A stretch of DNA of 41,788 nucleotides, from the NCBI GenBank assembly GCA_026398695.1, contig JAPLSJ010000026.1, forward strand, positions 1-41,788, read 5' to 3'. Each line of letters starts with the position of its first letter. Position 1 is the first letter of the stretch. The position numbers were made by a program, and so were the translations under genes. The notes beneath the pieces were generated by a model. The model made no database searches, was not told where the DNA came from, and worked only from the letters and a program-made list of their open reading frames with translations. Source of the stretch: Arenimonas sp. (GTDB lineage: Bacteria > Pseudomonadota > Gammaproteobacteria > Xanthomonadales > Xanthomonadaceae). Shown here piece after piece: positions 35,761 to 41,788 of this stretch.

Positions 35761-37887
35761 TCAGCTGATCCGGCGCGCTTCCTGCACGCCCGGCACCGCG
35801 CCCAGGCGCCCCAGCAGGTCGCTGAGCTGGCCGAAATCCGCGACCCGCACCGCCAGCCGCAGCTCGGCGATGCCCTGCCCTTCGTCCACGCGCGACTGCA
35901 CGCCCAGGATGTTCACGCCCATCTGCGCGATCACGTTGGTGAGGTCCTTGAGCAGCCACTTGCGGTCGAACGCGCGCAGGGTGATGTCCACTTCGTAACT
36001 CGAGGCATTCTTGCGCCCCCACTCCACCGGCAGCCGGCGGTCGGGCTCGCGCGCCAGCAGCCGCAGCGCGCTCGGGCACGTGGCGCGGTGGATGCTGACG
36101 CCGCGGCCGCGCGTGAGGTAGCCGACGATGTCGTCACCCGGCACCGGCTGGCAGCAGCGCGCGATCTGGCTGAGCAGGTTGCCCACGCCCTCCACCGTGA
36201 ACGGCGCCTTCGACGGCGGCGCGTGCGGTCGCCGCGACACCATCGATGCCGCCTCGGTTGGCGCCTTCACCGCCTGCGCGTGGTCGTGCAGCGTGCGGCT
36301 GACCTGGCTCGGGCCAAGGTCGCCCAGGGCGATGGCCAGGTGCAGGTCGTCGATCGTTTCGAAGCGGAATTTCGCCAGCACCGGCGCCAGGTCGGCGTGC
36401 AGCAGCGCCACCTTGCGCAGCTCCTTTTCCAGCAGCTCGCGGCCGGCCTGCACGTTGCGGGCGCGGTCGATGCGATGGAACCAGGCGCGCACCTTGTCGC
36501 GCGCACGGCCGGTGGCCAGGAACCCGTTGCTGGCCAGCAGCCAGTCGCGGCGCGGCTCGGACGTCTTGGCGGTGAGGATTTCGATGCGGTCGCCGGTGGC
36601 CGGCCTGTGGTCGAGCGGCACGATGCGGCCGTTGACCTTGGCGCCGCGGCAGCGGTGCCCCACCTCGGTGTGCACGGCGTAGGCGAAGTCGAGCACGGTG
36701 CCGTCGCGCGGCAGGTCCACCACTTCACCGCGCGGGGTGAGCACGTAGACGCGGTCTTCCACCAGTTCGGTGGAGAAGCCGGCCATCAGCGCGTCCTCGC
36801 CCTCGTCGCGGGCCTCGAGCAGCTGGCGCATCCACGCCACCTTGCGCTCGAAGCTGGCGTCGGCGCCGCCGCCCTCCTTGTAGCGCCAGTGCGCGGCCAC
36901 GCCCAGCTCGGCGTGCTCGTGCATCTGGTGGGTGCGGATCTGCACTTCCAGCGTCTGGCCGCCCGGCCCGATCACCGCGGTGTGCAGCGAACGGTAGTCG
37001 TTGCCCTTGGGATGGGCGATGTAGTCGTCGAACTCCGAAGGGATCGACGGGAACAGCTGGTGCACCAGGCCCAGCACCGAATAGCAGGCCGGGATGTCGT
37101 CCACCAGCACGCGCACGGCGCGGATGTCGTAGAGCTCGCTGAAGGGCACGCCCTTGCGCTGCATCTTCTTCCAGATGCTGTAGATGTGCTTGGGGCGCCC
37201 GGCCACCTCGGCGGTGATGCCGGCCTCGGCCAGGGCTTCGCGGATGCGCTGCATGGCCTGTTCGATCACGCGCTCGCGGTCGGCGCGCTTTTCGTCCAGC
37301 AGGCGGGCGATGCGCTGGTAGGTTTCGGGCTGCAGCCAGCGGAAAGCGAGGTCCTCGAGCTCCCACTTGAGCTGCCAGATACCCAGGCGGTTGGCCAGCG
37401 GGGCATGGATGTCGGCGGTGAGTTCGGCCAGGGCCCGGCGTTCGTCGGCCGGCAGGCTGGCGGCCTCGCGCAGCCGCACCAGCTGCACCGCCAGCAGCAC
37501 CAGCACCGCGCGCAGGTCGCGCACCAGGGCCAGCAGCAGGCGGCGCAGCCCCTCGGCGCTGCCCTTGCCCTGGCGCTGGTGGTGCAGCGCGCTGACCTGC
37601 CCGGACGCGGCCAGGCCGTCGAGCAGCGGCGCCAGCCGAGGCGACCCGGCCAGGACCTCGGCCGGCAGGGCCGCGCGCAGGCCGGGCCACAGGTGCAGCG
37701 CGGCGGCGGCCAGCACTTCCGGGTCCGCGCGCAGCGGCTGCAGCGCGGCCAGCACCCGGACGGCCATCCTTTCCGGTTCGCAGGCCGGCAGCTCGGCGGC
37801 CGCGGCGGCCAGGTGCGACAGCAGGGGCGTGGCGGGCCCGTGGGCGGGCAGCCAATGGGCCAGGCGCGGTGGCGCGGTGTTGGGCAT
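35761..37887 (-). CDS. relA: GTP pyrophosphokinase RelA (monofunctional (p)ppGpp synthetase)
   Basis: A 708-residue RelA. The N-terminal HD-type domain lacks the HDxxED metal site, so it should not hydrolyse ppGpp. The synthetase domain has GRPKHIYSIWKKM, ELYDIRAVRVLVDD and the acidic EFDD (about residue 283) that distinguishes RelA from bifunctional Rel/SpoT. TGS (VYVLTPRGEVVDLPRDGTVLD), helical, zinc-finger-like (IARCCQPVPGDDIVGY) and C-terminal ACT domains follow. The ATG at 37887 is chosen over the GTG at 37926 because AAGG lies about nine bases ahead. It makes ppGpp at stalled ribosomes. Confidence 0.96.
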   Translation of the reverse strand: MPNTAPPRLAHWLPAHGPATPLLSHLAAAAAELPACEPERMAVRVLAALQPLRADPEVLAAAALHLWPGLRAALPAEVLAGSPRLAPLLDGLAASGQVSALHHQRQGKGSAEGLRRLLLALVRDLRAVLVLLAVQLVRLREAASLPADERRALAELTADIHAPLANRLGIWQLKWELEDLAFRWLQPETYQRIARLLDEKRADRERVIEQAMQRIREALAEAGITAEVAGRPKHIYSIWKKMQRKGVPFSELYDIRAVRVLVDDIPACYSVLGLVHQLFPSIPSEFDDYIAHPKGNDYRSLHTAVIGPGGQTLEVQIRTHQMHEHAELGVAAHWRYKEGGGADASFERKVAWMRQLLEARDEGEDALMAGFSTELVEDRVYVLTPRGEVVDLPRDGTVLDFAYAVHTEVGHRCRGAKVNGRIVPLDHRPATGDRIEILTAKTSEPRRDWLLASNGFLATGRARDKVRAWFHRIDRARNVQAGRELLEKELRKVALLHADLAPVLAKFRFETIDDLHLAIALGDLGPSQVSRTLHDHAQAVKAPTEAASMVSRRPHAPPSKAPFTVEGVGNLLSQIARCCQPVPGDDIVGYLTRGRGVSIHRATCPSALRLLAREPDRRLPVEWGRKNASSYEVDITLRAFDRKWLLKDLTNVIAQMGVNILGVQSRVDEGQGIAELRLAVRVADFGQLSDLLGRLGAVPGVQEARRIS

Positions 37888-37932
37888 CAAGTGGCGCCTT
37901 CGTTCCCCGGGGATGTAGACTCGCACACGAAT

Positions 37933-37951
37933 ACTGGCCAGTTTAACCAGT
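37933..37951. promoter_or_regulatory. Palindrome in the divergent relA / secreted-protein promoter region
   Basis: ACTGGCCAGT (37933-37942) is a perfect 10-bp palindrome followed by TTAACCAGT, giving a third half-site. It lies in the 78 bases between two divergent genes and may be an operator. No known motif is matched. Confidence 0.3.
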
Positions 37952-37965
37952 CCGGAATGCCCGCC

Positions 37966-38436
37966 ATGCGTCGATTGATCCTTGTTGCCCTGGTTGTCTT
38001 CACCCTGGTCGGCGGCAACGCCATCGCCCAGTCGTTCTCAACGCTCGAAGAGCGCATGACCTACGCCGAGTTCAAGGCGGCGGGCCTGGAGAAGCTCACG
38101 CCCGAGGAGCTGGCCGCACTCAACGCCTGGCTGGCCGGCAAGACGGCGAGCACCGTCGCCGCAAAGCCCGCCCAGGACATGCGCGGCTTCGAAGGTCGCG
38201 GCGGTGACAGCTCCGATCTGGTGTCGACCATTCCCGGCCCCTTCAGGGGCTGGAAGGGTGCGGGCGACCGCTTCACGCTCGCCAACGGCCAGGTTTGGGA
38301 AGTCACCAGCGGCACGTCGCGTTTCAGCGTTTCGATGCAGGATCCGAAGATCACCATCGAGAAGGGCCTGCTGAATTCCTGGTTCCTGCGCGTCGAGGGC
38401 TACAACGCGCGCGCCGGCGTCAGGCGCATCAAGTAA
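37966..38436 (+). CDS. Small secreted protein of unknown function
   Basis: A 156-residue protein with a clear signal peptide (RRLILVALVVFTLVGGNAIA) and a short helical region (MTYAEFKAAGLEKLTPEELA). A C-terminal beta-rich domain has the segments RFTLANGQVWEVTSG, PKITIEKGLLNSWFLRVEG and ARAGVRRIK. Similar small secreted proteins are common in Xanthomonadaceae but have no assigned function (recalled, not checked). The ATG at 37966 is preferred to that at 37957 because GGAA lies eight bases before it. The 3' end overlaps the convergent hrpA gene by eight bases. Confidence 0.75.
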   Translation: MRRLILVALVVFTLVGGNAIAQSFSTLEERMTYAEFKAAGLEKLTPEELAALNAWLAGKTASTVAAKPAQDMRGFEGRGGDSSDLVSTIPGPFRGWKGAGDRFTLANGQVWEVTSGTSRFSVSMQDPKITIEKGLLNSWFLRVEGYNARAGVRRIK

Positions 38437-41400
38437 GGCCTTCCAACTGGCGCGCCAGGCGCTTGGCCGACACCTGGCGACGCGTACCGAGCTCCTGCGC
38501 GAACATTGAAACGCGCAGTTCCTCCAGGTCCCATCGCAACGCCTGCCAGGCCGGATCCATGATCCGGCCGCTCCGGCGTGCGCCGGCCAGTGCGTCGGTA
38601 AACGGCTTGAGCTCGAGCATGCGGGCCTGGTCGCGCACGGGGTCGCGCAGGGCGCGGTCGGCGCGCAGCGACAGCGCCTTGAGGTAGCGCGGGTACTCGG
38701 CCAGCACATCGGCCGGCGTGTCGCGCAGGAAGCCCGGCGGCACCAGGCCCGCCAGCTGCGCCTTGAGGTCGTCCAGGTTGCCGCTGGCCCAGCCCAGCAG
38801 CTTCGACTCAAGCCGTGGCTTGATGTCCGCCACCAGCCCCAGGATGGCTTCGGCCAGCTGCAGGCGCGCCATCGACTCGGCGAACAGCCGGCGTCCGGCT
38901 TCGTCCACGTGCTGCTGGAACGCCGCGGCGGTGCGCACCTGCGTGAACGACGGCGCGAGCACGGCGTTGAGCGCCGCCTGCGCCAGGTCGGTGCGCAGGT
39001 GCTCGTGCGCCGGCGTGGCGCCGGCTGACGATGTGAAGCCTTCGATGGCGGCGTAGAGCAGCGCCAGCTTGGGCAGCACCGGCAGCTGCTTGCGGGCCTG
39101 CCGCAGCTTGTCCGCCAGCGCGAGGGACGCCAGGCGGCGAACGCCGGCGTCGTGTTCGCGCGCGGCTTCGGCGGGGTCGGCGAATACGCTCAGCGCCACC
39201 GATTCGCCCTGGTCCACCAGCGCCGGATAGGCGGGCACGCCGGCGGCGCCGGCCACCTGCACCGGGACGGGCAGGTCAGGGAATTTCAGCAGCCCCTCGC
39301 GCGCGAGGTCTTCGCCGGCGCGTTCGGCGAAGGCGCGCTCGGCCTGCTCGCCGAAGCGGCGCCGCAATTCATCCAGGTCGCGCGACAGCGCCAGCACGCG
39401 GCCGTCGCGTTCGGCCAGCCGGAGGTTGATGCGCAGGTGCGGGTCGAGCGCGGCTTCGTCGAAATCCAGTGCCGTCACCGGCGAACCGGTGGCCTTGGTG
39501 AGGAATCGCGCCAGCGTGCCGGGCAGGCTGTCGGCCTCGGCCTTGGGGAAGGCTTCGGCGAACGCGCGCGCGAAGTCGGGCGCCGGCACGTAGTTGCGGC
39601 GCAGGGCCTTGGGCAGGCCGCGGATCAGCGCGGTGGCCTTTTCCTCCACCAGGCCCGGCACCAGCCAGCCCAGGCGCGCAGCGTCCAGCGCCTTGAGCAG
39701 GTGCAGCGGCACGTCCAGGGTGACGCCGTCCTCGGCGTGGCCGGGCTCGAAGCGGTAGTGCAGCGCCAGGCGGGTGTCGCCCAGCGGGAAGAACTTGGGG
39801 AAACGCTCGGCCTCGCTGCCCTCGCCCGGCAGCAGGTCGGCGAGCGACCACTCCAGCGCGCGCTTTTGTTCGGGCGGGGCCTTGGCGTAGCCGCTGTCGA
39901 GCGCGGCCACGCTGTTGGTCTCCGGCGGCAGGCGGTCGAGGTACCAGCGCGCCTGCCAGTCGTCGTCGGCCACCAGGCCGGCGCGGCGCAGCTTGGCTTC
40001 CTCTTCGCGCGCCTTTTCCAGCGTGGCGAGGTTGCGCTTGAGGAACGGGCTGCGGGTGTCCACTTCGCCGGGCACCAGGCCCTGGCGCACGAAGATCTCG
40101 CGCGCCTCGGCCGGATACAGGCCGCCGTAGTGCACCGGCTTCTTCGGCGCCAGCACCAGGCCGAACAGGCTGATCTGCTCGCTGCCGATCACCCGGCCCT
40201 GCGAGCGCGACCAGTGCGGGTCGAAGTGCTTGCGCGCCAGCAGGTGGTCGAGTTCGGCGATCACCCAGTCGGGCTCGATGCGCGCGGCCATCATGCCCCA
40301 CACCTTCGCGGTGTCGATCAGCGTGGCCACCAGCACCCACGCAGGCGGCAGCTTGGCCAGCGACGAACCGGGGAAGAGCTGGAACTTGCGCTGGCGCGGC
40401 GCGTCGTAGCCACCCTTCTCGGTGCGGTGGCCGATCTGCGCGGGCAGGCCGGCGATGAGGGCGCGGTGCAGCGCGGCGTTGGCGGCGGCTTGCTGTTTCG
40501 AAGGCGGAGATGGCGTACCAGGTACATTTTTCCGGCCGGGGTCCTGGCCGGTGCCGAGACCTTGCCCGGAAAAATGTACCTGGTACGTGGCTCCGAGGGT
40601 GGGGTCCCAGCCGACTTCTTCGCACGACAGCAAAAGCTGGCGGTGCAGCTCGCGCCATTCGCGCATGCGCAGGAAGCCCAGGAAGCGGCGCTCGCACCAG
40701 TCGCGCAGCTTCGACTGCGTGAGGTCCTCGTGCGCGGTGCGGTACGCGGCCCACAGGTTCAGGATGCCGACGAACTCGGAGTTCGGGTCGGCGAATTCGG
40801 CGTGGGCGTTGTCGGCCTTTTCGCGCGCGTCGGCCGGGCGCTCACGCGGGTCCTGGATGCCCAGGAACGAGGTGATCACCGTCATTTCGGCCAGGCAGCC
40901 GTGGCCATGCGCGGCCACCAGCATGCGCGCCAGCTTCACGTCCACCGGCAGGCGCGACATCTGGCGGCCGATCGGCGTGAGGCGGCGCTCGGCGTCCACG
41001 GCGCCCAGCTCGGTGAGCGTCTGCCAGCCATCGGCGATCGCACGCGGATCGGGCGGATCGATGAAGGGGAAATCCTCCACACGCCCCAGGCCCAGCGTGA
41101 GCATGCGCAGGATGACGCCGGCCAGCGAGGCGCGCAGGATTTCCGGATCGGTGTAGCGCGGCCGCGCGTTGAAGTCGTCCTCGGAATACAGGCGGTAGCA
41201 GATGCCCGAGGAAATGCGGCCGCAGCGTCCCTTGCGCTGGTCGGCGCTGGCCTGGCTCACGGGTTCGATGTGCAGGCGGTCGAGCTTGCCGCGCGGGCTG
41301 TAGCGCTTTACGCGCGCCGAACCGGGGTCGATGACGTAGCGGATGCGCGGCACGGTCAGCGAGGTTTCCGCGACGTTGGTGGCCAGCACGATGCGCCGGC

Positions 41401-41788
41401 CCGGGCCGGGGTTGAACACCTTGTCCTGGTCGCGCACCGACAGCCGCGCGTACAGCGGGATCACTTCCGTGGAGCGGTACTTGCGGCGGTTGAGCGCGGC
41501 GTGGGCGTCGCGGATCTCGCGTTCGCCGGGCAGGAAGACCAGCACGTCGCCCTGGGGGTCTTCGCGCGTGATCTCGTCGGCCGCCGCCACGATGGCCTCG
41601 GCCATCGACGGCGGAGATGGCGTACCAGGTACATTTTTCCGGGCGGGCTTCCGGCCACTGCCGCGTCCGTCTCCGGAAAAATGTACCTGGTACGTGGCTT
41701 CGGACGTGGCTTCGGACGAGGCTTCGGCCTCGTCGCCGGGGCGGTAGCGGACTTCGACGGGGAAGCTGCGGCCTTCGACGCTCAGCAC
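38429..41788 (-). CDS. hrpA: ATP-dependent RNA helicase HrpA, N-terminus outside window, with two in-frame palindromic inserts
   Basis: The last 1119 residues of a DEAH-box RNA helicase; motifs I-III lie beyond the right edge, so the first codon here is not the start. Visible motifs include DVLVFLPGEREIRDA (motif IV), ATNVAETSLTVPRIRYVID (motif V) and QRKGRCGRISSGICYRLYSE (motif VI). The HA2/OB region and the long HrpA-specific C-terminal DUF3418 region follow. Two stretches of about 31 residues, TYQVHFSG...RKNVPGTPSPPS, come from palindromic elements at 41605-41702 and 40498-40595. Both fall in presumed linkers, leaving the conserved blocks intact. Confidence 0.95.
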   Translation of the reverse strand: MLSVEGRSFPVEVRYRPGDEAEASSEATSEATYQVHFSGDGRGSGRKPARKNVPGTPSPPSMAEAIVAAADEITREDPQGDVLVFLPGEREIRDAHAALNRRKYRSTEVIPLYARLSVRDQDKVFNPGPGRRIVLATNVAETSLTVPRIRYVIDPGSARVKRYSPRGKLDRLHIEPVSQASADQRKGRCGRISSGICYRLYSEDDFNARPRYTDPEILRASLAGVILRMLTLGLGRVEDFPFIDPPDPRAIADGWQTLTELGAVDAERRLTPIGRQMSRLPVDVKLARMLVAAHGHGCLAEMTVITSFLGIQDPRERPADAREKADNAHAEFADPNSEFVGILNLWAAYRTAHEDLTQSKLRDWCERRFLGFLRMREWRELHRQLLLSCEEVGWDPTLGATYQVHFSGQGLGTGQDPGRKNVPGTPSPPSKQQAAANAALHRALIAGLPAQIGHRTEKGGYDAPRQRKFQLFPGSSLAKLPPAWVLVATLIDTAKVWGMMAARIEPDWVIAELDHLLARKHFDPHWSRSQGRVIGSEQISLFGLVLAPKKPVHYGGLYPAEAREIFVRQGLVPGEVDTRSPFLKRNLATLEKAREEEAKLRRAGLVADDDWQARWYLDRLPPETNSVAALDSGYAKAPPEQKRALEWSLADLLPGEGSEAERFPKFFPLGDTRLALHYRFEPGHAEDGVTLDVPLHLLKALDAARLGWLVPGLVEEKATALIRGLPKALRRNYVPAPDFARAFAEAFPKAEADSLPGTLARFLTKATGSPVTALDFDEAALDPHLRINLRLAERDGRVLALSRDLDELRRRFGEQAERAFAERAGEDLAREGLLKFPDLPVPVQVAGAAGVPAYPALVDQGESVALSVFADPAEAAREHDAGVRRLASLALADKLRQARKQLPVLPKLALLYAAIEGFTSSAGATPAHEHLRTDLAQAALNAVLAPSFTQVRTAAAFQQHVDEAGRRLFAESMARLQLAEAILGLVADIKPRLESKLLGWASGNLDDLKAQLAGLVPPGFLRDTPADVLAEYPRYLKALSLRADRALRDPVRDQARMLELKPFTDALAGARRSGRIMDPAWQALRWDLEELRVSMFAQELGTRRQVSAKRLARQLEGLT
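40498..40595. repeat. Palindromic element B inside hrpA
   Basis: Perfect 22-bp arms (40514-40535 and 40566-40587) surround a 30-base loop. Flanks GGCGGAGATGGC and GTGGCT are shared with element C, giving a 98-base unit. On the minus strand it is read in frame as TYQVHFSG, ten loop residues, then RKNVPGTPSPPS. The arms carry the core TACCAGGTACATTTT also found in element A. Confidence 0.93.
41605..41702. repeat. Palindromic element C inside hrpA
   Basis: Perfect 22-bp arms (41621-41642 and 41673-41694), identical to those of element B, surround a 30-base loop that matches the loop of B at 20 of 30 positions. It encodes nearly the same peptide, in the same frame, in the linker before helicase motif IV. 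Confidence 0.93.

Overview
The window is a very GC-rich, densely packed chromosomal segment from a gammaproteobacterium, most likely of the Xanthomonadaceae/Lysobacteraceae (Lysobacter, Luteimonas or a relative). This is inferred from the GC-rich codon use, the gene families, and the combination of a cbb3 oxidase operon, an Fnr-type regulator, rmlBACD and paired S9 peptidases. No sequence search could be run. Almost every base is coding and no gene-free stretch exceeds 300 bases.

Layout: (1) 1-9981, plus strand: the end of a formylglycine-generating-enzyme-like gene and a SCO copper chaperone, then a cbb3 cytochrome oxidase operon (ccoN-O-Q-P, a disrupted small membrane-protein gene, ccoG-H-I-S and a TauE/SafE-like membrane protein). 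The operon begins with an almost ideal class II Fnr/Anr promoter. (2) 9994-16605: an Fnr-type oxygen sensor that could act on that promoter, then two secreted S9 peptidases flanking a POT peptide transporter. (3) 16720-20123, minus strand: dTDP-L-rhamnose operon rmlB-A-C-D. (4) 20192-24032: ssb, an apparently leaderless polyprenyl diphosphate synthase gene, a potassium-channel-like protein and the Mg transporter MgtE. (5) 24110-29693, minus strand: mrcB (PBP1b), an LpoP-like lipoprotein, the YoaA helicase and tsaB, with overlapping or abutting ends. (6) 29766-38436: a giant three-part glycosyltransferase, a repeat-rich membrane protein, RelA and a small secreted protein. (7) 38429-41788, minus strand: HrpA RNA helicase, cut at the window edge.

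The most unusual signal is a set of four palindromic elements of about 92-98 bp with perfect 22-31 bp arms and a loop of 30-32 nt. Two sit in frame inside hrpA and encode nearly the same 31-residue insert. One, with different sequence but the same architecture, sits in frame inside yoaA. The fourth lies where two convergent genes end and supplies the stop codon of both. They resemble in principle the Rickettsia palindromic elements that insert in frame into genes, or REP/RAYT-type sequences, and they are the best candidate here for an undescribed system.
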